A DNA stretch of 16,177 nt from Acidobacteriota bacterium (lineage in GTDB: Bacteria; Acidobacteriota; Terriglobia; Terriglobales; Acidobacteriaceae). Within the stretch, counting starts at the first letter, position 1; each line of letters opens with the position of its first letter. Position numbers and translations under genes: made by a program. The stretch is from NCBI GenBank assembly GCA_021805265.1, contig JAJZFR010000006.1:1-16177 (forward strand), read 5' to 3'. The notes beneath the pieces were generated by a model, which saw nothing but the letters and a program-made list of their open reading frames with translations, did not search any database and was not told the origin of the DNA. Below, piece by piece: positions 1-6,602 of this stretch.

Positions 1-689
1 GCGTAGCCGCAGACGGGGCAACTGGCGATGAGATCTTCGCCCGCTTCGGTGTAGACCATGAACTCCTGGGACTGCGAGCCGCCCATGGCTCCGGAGTCGG
101 CATCGACGGCGACGAAGCTGAGGCCACAGCGGGAAAATATCCTGCGGTAAACGGCGTCGTGGAGATCGAAGCTCCGGTCGAGGCCTGCGGCGTCGAGATC
201 GAAGGAGTAACTGTCCTTCATGGTGAACTGGCGCACACGCAGGAGGCCGGATTTCGGTCGCGGCTCGTCGCGGAACTTGGTTTGAATCTGGTACCAGATC
301 TGGGGCAACTGTTTGTAGCTGCGCAGCTCGCGGCGGGCAATCTCGGTCATGATCTCTTCGTGGGTCATGGCGAGGCAGAGTTCGGCCCCTTTGCGGTCTT
401 TGAGGCGGAACATGTTTTCGCCCATGCCGGTCCAGCGTCCGCTCGGCTCCCAGGCTTCGCGGGGGTTGAGCGCCGGCAGGAAAAACTCCTGGCCGATCTG
501 ATCCATCTCCTGGCGGATGATGGCGATGATCTTGTTGAGGGATCGCTGGCCGAGAAAGAGGTAGTTGTAGATGCCGGCGCCGAGCTGGCGAATGTAACCG
601 GCGCGCAGGAGGAATTTGTGGCTTGCGACCTCGGCGTCCGAGGGCGCTTCGCGAAGCGTGGGGATGAAGAGTTTGGACCAGCGATGCAT
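1..689 (-). CDS. proS: Prolyl-tRNA synthetase, N-terminal part (cut by window edge)
   Basis: Class II aminoacyl-tRNA synthetase that charges tRNA-Pro with proline in the cytoplasm. The visible 229 residues start MHRWSKLFIPTLREAPSDAE and include the bacterial-type hallmarks LRAGYIRQLGAGIYNYL (motif 1 region), the TGMGENMFRLKDR segment, the THEE motif, and the motif 2 block TKFRDEPRPKSGLLRVRQF followed by MKDSYSFD. The translation ends in ASCPVCGYA, the usual entry to the editing (INS) domain of bacterial ProRS, so the editing domain, motif 3 and the anticodon-binding domain lie beyond position 1. ATG at 687-689 is chosen because the homology begins immediately there. No strong Shine-Dalgarno site is seen; the leader holds a stable hairpin (723-758). 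The gene is divergent from the Tat-type isomerase gene. Confidence 0.95.
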   Translation of the reverse strand, partial: MHRWSKLFIPTLREAPSDAEVASHKFLLRAGYIRQLGAGIYNYLFLGQRSLNKIIAIIRQEMDQIGQEFFLPALNPREAWEPSGRWTGMGENMFRLKDRKGAELCLAMTHEEIMTEIARRELRSYKQLPQIWYQIQTKFRDEPRPKSGLLRVRQFTMKDSYSFDLDAAGLDRSFDLHDAVYRRIFSRCGLSFVAVDADSGAMGGSQSQEFMVYTEAGEDLIASCPVCGY

Positions 690-945
690 TGAAAATATCT
701 CGATTTGAAAAGATTGCAGCAACAACCTCGCCCAATCTTAGTGGATTGGGCGAGGTTGCACTTGCCTGATTCTATACGTTGCACTCGGGTTCGATTTTTG
801 AAGAGATGCGCAACGGCGGAATTGGAAGTGGCCGGATTGCCGTGCGGATGAGTATGCCGCATTGCATCGGGGTGACGGAGAAGCGTTTTGTGGAGTAGCA
901 TGGACGCGTCTTCAGCGGCAGGGCTGAAGCGGGAGGCAGCGGCGG
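690..945. other. Divergent intergenic region between proS and the isomerase gene
   Basis: No credible gene is seen in these 256 bases. They hold the proS leader hairpin (723-758), a possible minus-strand -10 box reading TATAGAAT (769-776) without a convincing -35, and a 7-bp inverted repeat CTTCAGC/GCTGAAG (910-916 and 923-929) just before the ribosome binding site GGGAGG (930-935) of the downstream plus-strand gene. If the TATAGAAT box is used, proS mRNA would begin only a few bases before the hairpin. The promoter call is weak. Confidence 0.4.
723..758 (-). promoter_or_regulatory. Perfect 15-bp hairpin in the proS leader
   Basis: Bases 723-737 (CAACCTCGCCCAATC) are exactly complementary to 744-758, with a 6-base loop (738-743). 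On the proS strand the stem ends 33 bases before the start codon. There is no T-run right after the stem on either strand, so a classical intrinsic terminator is not supported. A 5' mRNA stabilising stem, an attenuation element, or an operator are all possible. It lacks the size and conserved boxes of a T-box leader. Confidence 0.6.
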
Positions 946-1920
946 ATGGAAGAGACACGGCGCGAGGTGCTCAGACGGCTTGGCTGGGCAGGGGCTGGGG
1001 CGACGATGTTGCCATGGATAGCGAAAGCAAGCGGAAATTCAGGCGCTTGTCCCTTTCGACTGGCGGTGATCAACGACGAGATTACACAGGACTTTGAACT
1101 GGCGTGCAAGATTACGTCGGTGGATTTCGGGCTGCATTGGATCGAGCTTCGTTCGATGTGGAACAAGAGTCTTGCCGATCTGACGGCGAAAGAGATCGAG
1201 GATGCGCGCAAACTTCTCGCGGAGTACAAACTCCGGGTGACGGACATCGCGAGTCCACTCTTCAAGACGGATTGGCCGGGAGCGCCGCGCTCGAAGCAAA
1301 GCGAGCGACGGGATGAGTTTCATGCGGACTTCGATTCGGCTGCGCAGGACAAGCTGCTGGAGCGGTGTATCGAGCTGACGAAGTTGTTCGAGACGGACCG
1401 CATTCGCTGCTTTGATTTCTGGCGGCTGGACGACCAGAAGCCGTATCGCGCGGCGATCAATGCTCGTCTGCAGCAGGCTGCCGAGCGCTGCGCGCGGGAT
1501 CATGTGATTCTGCTGCTCGAGAACGAGATGTCCTGCAACACGGCCACGGGCGCGGAGTCTGCCGCCGTGCTGGCCGCGATACCGAATCGCAACTTCATGC
1601 TGAACTGGGATCCGGGCAACGCCGCAGCGCTCTACAGTGTGCCGTATCCCGCGGGCTACGACCTGCTGCCGAAGGAGCGCATCGGTCACTGCCACTGCAA
1701 GGATGTTATCCACAAGCCGGATCACACGTATGCCTGGGCACCGGTGGGTGGCGGCGTGGTGGATTGGGTGGGGCAGTTCCGGGCTTTCAAGCGGAACGGG
1801 TACCACTACGGCGTGAGCCTCGAGACGCACTGGCGCGGAGCAGGCACGGCGGAAGCGTCCACGCGCGCGAGCATGGCAGGGCTGAGGAAAACATTGGCGA
1901 AAGCTGGTATCTCCTGCTGA
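946..1920 (+). CDS. Tat-type sugar phosphate isomerase/epimerase-like TIM-barrel protein
   Basis: 324-residue protein of the xylose-isomerase-like (AP endonuclease 2) TIM-barrel superfamily. The N-terminus has a twin-arginine stretch (TRREVLRRLG, residues 4-13) followed by a short hydrophobic segment (about 14-26), suggesting Tat export with its metal already bound. Metal-site residues expected for the fold are visible: E192/E194 in LLENEMS, D222 in NWDPGN, H248/H250 in GHCHCKD and E293 in SLETHW. A GGG turn at 268-270 and the preceding KPDHTYAW segment are also typical. GGGAGG lies 10 bases before the ATG. The gene is 84 bases upstream of a Tat-type Gfo/Idh/MocA gene on the same strand, a common pairing for sugar or inositol oxidation and isomerisation. 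The substrate cannot be read from the sequence. Confidence 0.85.
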   Translation: MEETRREVLRRLGWAGAGATMLPWIAKASGNSGACPFRLAVINDEITQDFELACKITSVDFGLHWIELRSMWNKSLADLTAKEIEDARKLLAEYKLRVTDIASPLFKTDWPGAPRSKQSERRDEFHADFDSAAQDKLLERCIELTKLFETDRIRCFDFWRLDDQKPYRAAINARLQQAAERCARDHVILLLENEMSCNTATGAESAAVLAAIPNRNFMLNWDPGNAAALYSVPYPAGYDLLPKERIGHCHCKDVIHKPDHTYAWAPVGGGVVDWVGQFRAFKRNGYHYGVSLETHWRGAGTAEASTRASMAGLRKTLAKAGISC

Positions 1921-2004
1921 ATTGCGGCTCAAGCTATCGCTCACACAGCATGACTCTGGCTTCAACCAACAGGGATCGGAAATGCAGCAGACAAAGGAGC
2001 GCGG

Positions 2005-3324
2005 ATGATGGAGCGGCGAGAGTTTCTGGGCACGATGGCGGGCGGCGCGGCGGGGCTGGCGATCAGTGCCTCGGCCCGGAGTTATGGGCAGATACTGGGT
2101 GCGAACGATCGACTCAACTTTGCGGTGATCGGGCTGAATGGGCGGGGTTATGCGCATCTTTCTTCTCTTCAGGCCAATCGGGCCAGGGCGCGCGTGGCCT
2201 GTGTGTGCGACGTGGACAAAGGCATCCTGAGCAGGTTCGCCGCAGCGACGGAGCGAGCGTTCGGGGAAGCGCCGGCAACGGAACAGGATTTTCGCAATAT
2301 TCTGGCGCGTCGAGAGATTGACGCGATCAGCATCGCGACGCCGGATCACTGGCATACGCCGATGGCGATTCTGGCTTTGAAGGCGGGTAAAAGTGTGTAT
2401 GTCGAAAAGCCGTGCAGCCACAACCCGGCAGAGGGCGCGCTGCTGGTGGAGGCGCAGCGGAAGTACGGCAAACCGGTCCAGATGGGCACCCAGCAGCGCT
2501 CCTCGCCACACACCATCGAGATTGTGGACAAGATACACAACGGGCTGATTGGGCGGGCCTACTATGCGAAGTGCTGGTACAGCAACGTGCGTTCTTCGAT
2601 CGGCTTCGGGAAGCCGGTTCCTGTTCCCGCGCAGCTCGACTGGGATATGTGGCAGGGGCCGGCACCGCGACGCGCCTACACCGACAATGTGCAGCCTTAC
2701 AACTGGCACTGGTTCCGCGCGTGGGGCACAGGGGAGACGCTGAACAACGGCACCCACGAGGTGGACGTTTGCCGCTGGGCGCTGGGCGTCGATTATCCGC
2801 AGAGCATTACCTCTTCGGGAGGTCGCTATCAGTTCAAGGACGACTGGCAGTTTTACGACACGCTGGTGACCAGCTACAGCTATGCCGACAAGATGATTTC
2901 GTGGGAGGGCAAGAGCTGCCAGGGAATGAGGTTCTATCACCGTGATCGCGGCTCGGTGATCATGGGGACGACAGGCTCGGTGCTGGTGGATCGCGATGGC
3001 TATGAGGTCTACGATCTTCACGGGAAGAAAATCAGCGAGTTCAAAGTCGGGAGCCAGACATCGTCCGCGGATCTGATCGGCGCGGACTCGATGACCGATG
3101 CCCACTTCGCCAACTTCATTGCCGCGATACGCACGGGAGCGAAGCTGAACGCGCCGGTCTCTGTGGGCAACGTTGCGGTGACGATGCTGCAGCTATCGAA
3201 CGTTGCGTGGGAGGTGGGTCGGGAGCTTCACCTTGACCCGGCGGATTGCAAGGTGCGAAGCGATGCGGAGGCGATGAAGCTGTGGGGCCGGGATTATGAG
3301 CCGGGATTTGCTCCCAGCCTGTGA
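2005..3324 (+). CDS. Tat-type Gfo/Idh/MocA family NAD(P)-dependent oxidoreductase
   Basis: 439-residue oxidoreductase of the glucose-fructose oxidoreductase/inositol dehydrogenase family. The twin-arginine signal MERREFLGTMAGGAAGLAIS (residues 2-21) is followed by ASARS, a plausible cleavage region, so the enzyme is probably periplasmic and carries a tightly held cofactor. The Rossmann motif appears as VIGLNGRG (41-48), the family EKP motif at 134-136, and the C-terminal domain has the substrate-site signature NGTHEVDVCRW (248-258). WDMWQGPAP (213-221) and YNWHWFRAWGTGE (232-244) are seen in many exported members. Two adjacent ATGs (2005 and 2008) follow AAAGGAG; either may be used. It likely works with the upstream isomerase-like protein. 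The exact sugar substrate is unknown. Confidence 0.92.
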   Translation: MMERREFLGTMAGGAAGLAISASARSYGQILGANDRLNFAVIGLNGRGYAHLSSLQANRARARVACVCDVDKGILSRFAAATERAFGEAPATEQDFRNILARREIDAISIATPDHWHTPMAILALKAGKSVYVEKPCSHNPAEGALLVEAQRKYGKPVQMGTQQRSSPHTIEIVDKIHNGLIGRAYYAKCWYSNVRSSIGFGKPVPVPAQLDWDMWQGPAPRRAYTDNVQPYNWHWFRAWGTGETLNNGTHEVDVCRWALGVDYPQSITSSGGRYQFKDDWQFYDTLVTSYSYADKMISWEGKSCQGMRFYHRDRGSVIMGTTGSVLVDRDGYEVYDLHGKKISEFKVGSQTSSADLIGADSMTDAHFANFIAAIRTGAKLNAPVSVGNVAVTMLQLSNVAWEVGRELHLDPADCKVRSDAEAMKLWGRDYEPGFAPSL

Positions 3325-3377
3325 GCGAGCGGCGTCCCTTCTTGTCAGGTTCTATCGATTCCGGCAGCGTCCGTTTC

Positions 3378-3399
3378 TCAGTCCTGGTTCAGGAACTGA
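3378..3399. terminator. Weak hairpin between convergent genes
   Basis: TCAGTCCT (3378-3385) and AGGAACTGA (3391-3399) pair with one bulged base and a 5-base loop. It overlaps the stop codon of the minus-strand PPOX gene (3389-3391) and lies 54 bases after the stop of the convergent oxidoreductase gene. No T-run follows on either strand, so this is only a candidate two-way transcription stop. Confidence 0.25.
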
Positions 3400-3952
3400 C
3401 TGCTTCAAACATGCCGGTGGGAAGGCCGTCGATGCTGGTGGAATTCTTCTCGCGACGATACTGTTCCAGGGCGGCTTCGCCCTTGGCTTCGGCCCAGCGC
3501 GTGAGCTGGTCGCGCTCGCTGCTGAACTGATAGAGCGGCACGTTCATGCCGCAGGATGTCTGAACCAGATCGACATCGAGACGCACGATCTGACGCGCAC
3601 CGGGAGCCTCGATGCCGCCGTAATGCGCCGCCAGCAGGTTGCTGTATTCCGGGCTGTGGCGGGGCACAACACGTCCGCGTCCGTAGAGGCGCAGAATCAG
3701 CGGTCTGCCGTCGAAGGCGCAGAACATGAGCGTCAGGCGACCGTCGGCCAGCAGATGAGCGGCAGTCTCGTTCCCGCTTCCTGTGCGATCCAGATAGATG
3801 ACGGTGCGGTCGTCGAGAATGCGCAGGGCAGCCACATCGCGCGGGGAAACGTTAACTCGTCCATGCGAGGCTGCGGAGGCGTTGAAGAAGATATGCTGCT
3901 GCTGGATGAACTCGCGATGATCCTGCTCGATGCGCTGGAACTGTTTGCCCAT
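3389..3952 (-). CDS. Pyridoxamine 5'-phosphate oxidase (PPOX) family protein
   Basis: 187-residue split-barrel protein of the PNPOx-like superfamily, whose members bind FMN, F420 or heme. Characteristic segments are HIFFNASAASHGRVNVSPRD (20-39), LDRTGSGNETAAHLL (54-68), GRLTLMFCAFDGRPLILRLYG (71-91) and the C-terminal DLVQTSCGMNVPLY (128-141) and NSTSIDGLPTGMF (170-182). These match the common uncharacterised subfamily annotated as pyridoxamine 5'-phosphate oxidase family protein; a true role in vitamin B6 synthesis is not implied. A longer frame to a TTG at 4087 exists, but the added 45 residues are Pro/Thr-rich and unlike the family, so ATG 3950-3952 is chosen. There is no Shine-Dalgarno; a TACAAT box sits 7 bases before the ATG, suggesting a leaderless mRNA. 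Confidence 0.88.
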   Translation of the reverse strand: MGKQFQRIEQDHREFIQQQHIFFNASAASHGRVNVSPRDVAALRILDDRTVIYLDRTGSGNETAAHLLADGRLTLMFCAFDGRPLILRLYGRGRVVPRHSPEYSNLLAAHYGGIEAPGARQIVRLDVDLVQTSCGMNVPLYQFSSERDQLTRWAEAKGEAALEQYRREKNSTSIDGLPTGMFEAVSS

Positions 3953-3959
3953 ACCGGAT

Positions 3960-3965
3960 ATTGTA
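3960..3965 (-). promoter_or_regulatory. Candidate -10 box for a leaderless PPOX transcript
   Basis: On the minus strand TACAAT is followed by exactly 7 bases and then the ATG, the spacing expected if transcription starts at the A of the start codon. No good -35 hexamer is found at 16-18 bases; a TTGACG lies 28 bases upstream, too far for a standard spacer. Confidence 0.4.
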
Positions 3966-4034
3966 GCCAGCCACGGTGTCTCGGAAGGGGCACCGTCAAT
4001 CAAAATTGGCGTGGTTCGGCTTGTGGGTTGCGGT

Positions 4035-4084
4035 GGTGGGATATTGCGGGTGGGTGAAGGCCGGGCGATTTGCGGTATCCCACC
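4035..4084. repeat. Inverted repeat downstream of the acyl-CoA dehydrogenase gene
   Basis: GGTGGGATA (4035-4043) is exactly complementary to 4076-4084. Pairing can continue through two G-T wobbles to 4047/4072, giving a 13-bp stem with a 24-base loop. It starts 24 bases beyond the stop codon of the dehydrogenase gene. No T-run follows in that direction, so a Rho-independent terminator is only possible, not shown. The rest of 3966-4107 holds nothing else I can support. Confidence 0.4.
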
Positions 4085-4107
4085 CAAGCAGCGGCGGAGG
4101 TTCTTCG

Positions 4108-5286
4108 CTAGAAGGCGGGGATGCCGGTGATGTGCTGGCCCAGGATCAGGGCGTGGATGTCGTGGGTGCCCTCGTAGGTGACGACGGATTCGAGGTTCAT
4201 CATGTGGCGCATGATGGGGTAGTCCTCTGTAATGCCGTTGCCGCCAAGTATCTGCCGGGCCATGCGGGCGGTTTCCAGAGCCATCCAGACGTTGTTTCGC
4301 TTGGCGAGGGAGATGACCTCGTGGCCGAGGGTTCCTGCATCTTTGAGGCGTCCGGCGTGGAGCGAGAGTAGCTGAGCCTTCGAGATTTCGGAGATCATCC
4401 AGACCAGTTTTTCCTGGATGAGCTGGTGGCTGGCGATGGGTTCGTTGCGGAACTGCTTGCGCATCTTGGCATACTGGAGGGCGGTGTCATAGCAGGCCAT
4501 GGCCGCGCCGATGGCTCCCCAACTGATGCCGTAGCGAGCCTGGTTGAGACACATGAGCGGGCTTTTGAGGCCGCCGGTTCCGGGGAGCAGGTTGCCGGCT
4601 GGGATGCGCACTTCCTGGAGCGCAAGGCCCGCAGTAACGGAGGCGCGGAGGGACCACTTGCCGTGGACCTCGTCGGCGCGAAAGCCGGGGCGGTCGGTTT
4701 CGACGAGGAAGCCACGGACCGTATCGTCCTCGCCAGTGACTTTGGCCCAGATGATGGCGATGTCGGCGATGGTGCCGGAGGTGATCCACATTTTTTCGCC
4801 GGTGAGGATGTAGGCATCGCCGTCTCTGGTGGCGCGGGTGGTCATGCCGCCGGGGTTGGAGCCGAAGCCTGGTTCGGTAAGGCCGAAGCAGCCGAGCTTG
4901 CGTCCGGCGGCGAGTTCGGGGAGCCATTTGGCCTTCTGCTCGTCGGAGCCGAAGGCGTAGATGGGGTACATGACGAGGGCGGACTGGACGCTGACGAAAC
5001 TGCGGAAGCCGGAGTCGCCGCGCTCAAGCTCCTGCATGACGAGGCCGTATTCGACGTTGGACATTCCGGCGCAGCCGTAGCCCTGGATGTTTGCGCCGAA
5101 GAAGCCGAGTTCGGCCATCTGGGGGACGAGTTCGCGGGGAAAACGGCCCTCGCGGAAGCAGTCTTCGATGATGGGGATGAGGTTGTCGTCAACGAACTGT
5201 CGAGCGGTGTTGCGGACGAGCTTTTCATCCTCCGAGAGCAGGGAATCGAAGCGGATGAGGTCAACGTTATGGAATGGGAAACCCAT
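4108..5286 (-). CDS. gcdH: Acyl-CoA dehydrogenase, glutaryl-CoA dehydrogenase type
   Basis: 392-residue FAD enzyme very like glutaryl-CoA dehydrogenase, which converts glutaryl-CoA to crotonyl-CoA in lysine/tryptophan and aromatic degradation and passes electrons to ETF. Recognisable blocks are NIQGYGCAGMSNVEYGL (66-82), ELERGDSGFRS (86-96), GCFGLTEPGFGSNPGG (132-147), GEKMWITSG (163-171), LGGNGITEDY (347-356) and TYEGTHDIHALILG (370-383). E372 fits the catalytic base. E88 and R95 match the two residues that contact the glutaryl carboxylate in human GCDH (mature numbering E87 and R94), which supports the substrate. ATG 5284-5286 is chosen because AAAGGA precedes it; a 13-residue upstream extension to 5325 has no support. 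The gene stands alone after vapC with an 87-base gap. Confidence 0.88.
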   Translation of the reverse strand: MGFPFHNVDLIRFDSLLSEDEKLVRNTARQFVDDNLIPIIEDCFREGRFPRELVPQMAELGFFGANIQGYGCAGMSNVEYGLVMQELERGDSGFRSFVSVQSALVMYPIYAFGSDEQKAKWLPELAAGRKLGCFGLTEPGFGSNPGGMTTRATRDGDAYILTGEKMWITSGTIADIAIIWAKVTGEDDTVRGFLVETDRPGFRADEVHGKWSLRASVTAGLALQEVRIPAGNLLPGTGGLKSPLMCLNQARYGISWGAIGAAMACYDTALQYAKMRKQFRNEPIASHQLIQEKLVWMISEISKAQLLSLHAGRLKDAGTLGHEVISLAKRNNVWMALETARMARQILGGNGITEDYPIMRHMMNLESVVTYEGTHDIHALILGQHITGIPAF

Positions 5287-5373
5287 GGAGTCCTTTCGCA
5301 GGCGACAGAAATTGCGCCCGGACACTTGAGGCTAGCAGGTTGGGCGTGTGCGGGGGAAGGTTGGATTTTTACG

Positions 5374-5748
5374 TCAGTAAAAGAGCAGTTCGGGCATAGG
5401 GTAGTGTTTGCGGTTGCGCGTCCAGAGATGAGCGCCGGAGTGGATGGCCGAGGCTGCGATGAGGGCGTCGGATATTTGAAGGCGATGGCTTTTCGCGTAG
5501 GTTCTCAGGAAGTGTCCGGCCATTTCGCCGATGGCGCAGGAAATCTCTATACAGTGGAGCGATTGAAGAAGAAGGGTTGTGGAGCGGAATTCGCTGGGTC
5601 TAGCGCCAGCCCAGATTTCAGATGCGGTGACCGGCGTATAGAGAACGGGATCAGGTAGTTTGACCAGCGCCGCCCACGCGTCGAGAAGGATGGTATTACG
5701 CGCCCGTGTTATCTCGATCAGAATGTCGGTATCGACAAGGATATTCAT
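5374..5748 (-). CDS. vapC: VapC-type PIN-domain toxin
   Basis: 124-residue PIN-domain ribonuclease, the toxin of a type II toxin-antitoxin pair. Acidic active-site residues are visible: D6 and D8 in NILVDTDILIE, E44 in TASEIWAGA and D94 in QISDALIAASA. The last position is N112 in LWTRNRKHYP, where many VapC proteins have Asp; Asn at this site also occurs in PIN proteins. Its ATG overlaps the vapB stop by four bases (ATGA, 5745-5748), so the two proteins are translationally coupled. Length is typical for the family. The tRNA or rRNA target cannot be predicted. Confidence 0.9.
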   Translation of the reverse strand: MNILVDTDILIEITRARNTILLDAWAALVKLPDPVLYTPVTASEIWAGARPSEFRSTTLLLQSLHCIEISCAIGEMAGHFLRTYAKSHRLQISDALIAASAIHSGAHLWTRNRKHYPMPELLFY

Positions 5749-6002
5749 TCGCCACGGAGTCTCTTGCTACGACGATCATTGCGCAGAGTGCGTATGTATG
5801 AGTCTACATCGTCGAATTCGGAAGTGTCCTTGCGGATTCCGACGAAGGCTTGCATGGCGGCGGCGCGCGCGGCGTAATCGACGGAGTAGTTTTTCCGTGC
5901 GGCGGTGCGGATCAGTGCGGAGACGGAAGTGTGCTCCTGCGTGGCTCTGGCCTGAAGGATGGCCCAGAGGTCGTCGTCGATGTAGATCTGAGTGCGGTGC
6001 AT
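5745..6002 (-). CDS. vapB: VapB-type ribbon-helix-helix antitoxin
   Basis: 85-residue antitoxin beginning MHRTQIYIDDDLWAILQARA. The TQIYID strand followed by two helices (DLWAILQARATQEH and SVSALIRTAAR) is a ribbon-helix-helix DNA-binding domain; the acidic and basic tail (DTSEFDDVDSYIRTLRND) is the expected toxin-neutralising part. ATG at 6000-6002 is preferred since the domain starts there; an in-frame ATG at 6012-6014 would add MLYI. The start codon touches a perfect palindrome (6002-6020) that fits an autoregulatory operator, and no Shine-Dalgarno is present, suggesting a short-leader or leaderless mRNA. Confidence 0.85.
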   Translation of the reverse strand: MHRTQIYIDDDLWAILQARATQEHTSVSALIRTAARKNYSVDYAARAAAMQAFVGIRKDTSEFDDVDSYIRTLRNDRRSKRLRGE

Positions 6003-6020
6003 GATGTATAGCATACATCA
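6002..6020. promoter_or_regulatory. Palindromic operator at the vapB start
   Basis: TGATGTAT (6002-6009) and ATACATCA (6013-6020) are perfect inverted copies around a 3-base centre. On the vapBC strand the palindrome contains TATGCT, a possible -10 box ending 7 bases before ATG 6002. Binding of the VapB ribbon-helix-helix domain here would block the promoter, the usual conditional autorepression of VapBC modules. The assignment to VapB is inference. Confidence 0.65.
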
Positions 6021-6025
6021 CTTGA

Positions 6026-6065
6026 CGGTCAGTTGCGGTCAGTTACGGCACAGTTACGGCGCAGT
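6026..6065. repeat. Short tandem repeats of 10-11 bases upstream of vapBC
   Basis: Four imperfect copies follow each other: CGGTCAGTTG (6026-6035), CGGTCAGTTA (6036-6045), CGGCACAGTTA (6046-6056) and CGGCGCAGT (6057-6065). The period is close to one DNA helical turn. They begin 5 bases beyond the operator palindrome and run across the stop codon (6054-6056) of the acetyltransferase gene. They could be extra regulator sites upstream of the vapBC promoter, or a slippage repeat. Confidence 0.6.
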
Positions 6066-6602
6066 CGGCGGTGTGGCGGAGGGTTCGAGGCGGTAGAAGG
6101 GGTGAAGGATTGCGTCCGGTCCCCAGGGTTCGTGATGGCTGTAGTGGAAGCCGAGGCGGCGTATGAGCGCCTGGGAGTGGTGATTCTGTGGCGCATGCGC
6201 GGCCGTGAGGGAGCGGGCATGGATTGAGGCGAAGGCGAAGTCGAGGACGGCGCGGGCGGCTTCCTCACCGAGGCGCTCGCTCCAGAAGGGACGGGCGATG
6301 TGGACGCCCAGCTCGAAGACGGCGGGTTCCTGATGGAATGGCCGCAGGCCGGCGCAGCCCGCAAATGTGCCGTTGGAGCGGAGGAAGATGGGCCAGTACT
6401 GGACGCCGAATTGGTTTTGGCGGTGTATTTCGAGGTGTAGGCGGTCGATGGCTGCCTGCGGGGAGCTTGGTCCACCAAGGAAGCGGGTGACCTCGGGGTG
6501 GGTCCAGAGGGAGATTGCGAGGTCGGCGTCGGACTCCTGCCAGGTTCTGAAAGCCAGGCGATTCGAGGGTGGCGGATGGCTGTCGGGAGCGGGCTGGCTC
6601 AT
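6054..6602 (-). CDS. GNAT family acetyltransferase (RimJ/RimL type)
   Basis: 182-residue acetyltransferase of the Acetyltransf_3 type, using acetyl-CoA to acetylate an amine. After a Pro-rich start (1-14) the fold begins at NRLAFRTWQESDADLAISLW (14-33). The acetyl-CoA pyrophosphate loop region is WSERLGEEAARAVLDFAF (107-124) and the terminal motif is NHHSQALIRRLGFHY (140-154). The start codon overlaps the mlaF stop by four bases (ATGA, 6599-6602), so it is the third gene of the mlaE-mlaF transcript, a place often held by mlaD. Nothing in the sequence identifies the substrate. The last codons lie in the short tandem repeats. Confidence 0.85.
   Translation of the reverse strand: MSQPAPDSHPPPSNRLAFRTWQESDADLAISLWTHPEVTRFLGGPSSPQAAIDRLHLEIHRQNQFGVQYWPIFLRSNGTFAGCAGLRPFHQEPAVFELGVHIARPFWSERLGEEAARAVLDFAFASIHARSLTAAHAPQNHHSQALIRRLGFHYSHHEPWGPDAILHPFYRLEPSATPPTAP

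Noticed and set aside
690..945. A T-box riboswitch upstream of proS
   Set aside because: The leader is too short and lacks the specifier-loop features, T-box sequence and antiterminator; only a simple hairpin is present.
1039..3105. A 688-residue minus-strand open frame opposite the isomerase and oxidoreductase genes
   Set aside because: It lies antisense to two well-recognised genes, has an Arg/His/Pro/Ala composition typical of GC-rich shadow frames, and matches no family I know.
3953..4087. An upstream TTG start that would lengthen the PPOX protein by 45 residues
   Set aside because: The added part is Pro/Thr-rich and unlike the family, overlaps the 4035-4084 inverted repeat, and the family N-terminus begins at ATG 3952.
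5821..6040. Possibility that the vapBC module was carried in by a transposon
   Set aside because: No inverted or direct repeats bracket the module and no transposase is nearby; the tandem repeats lie on only one side.
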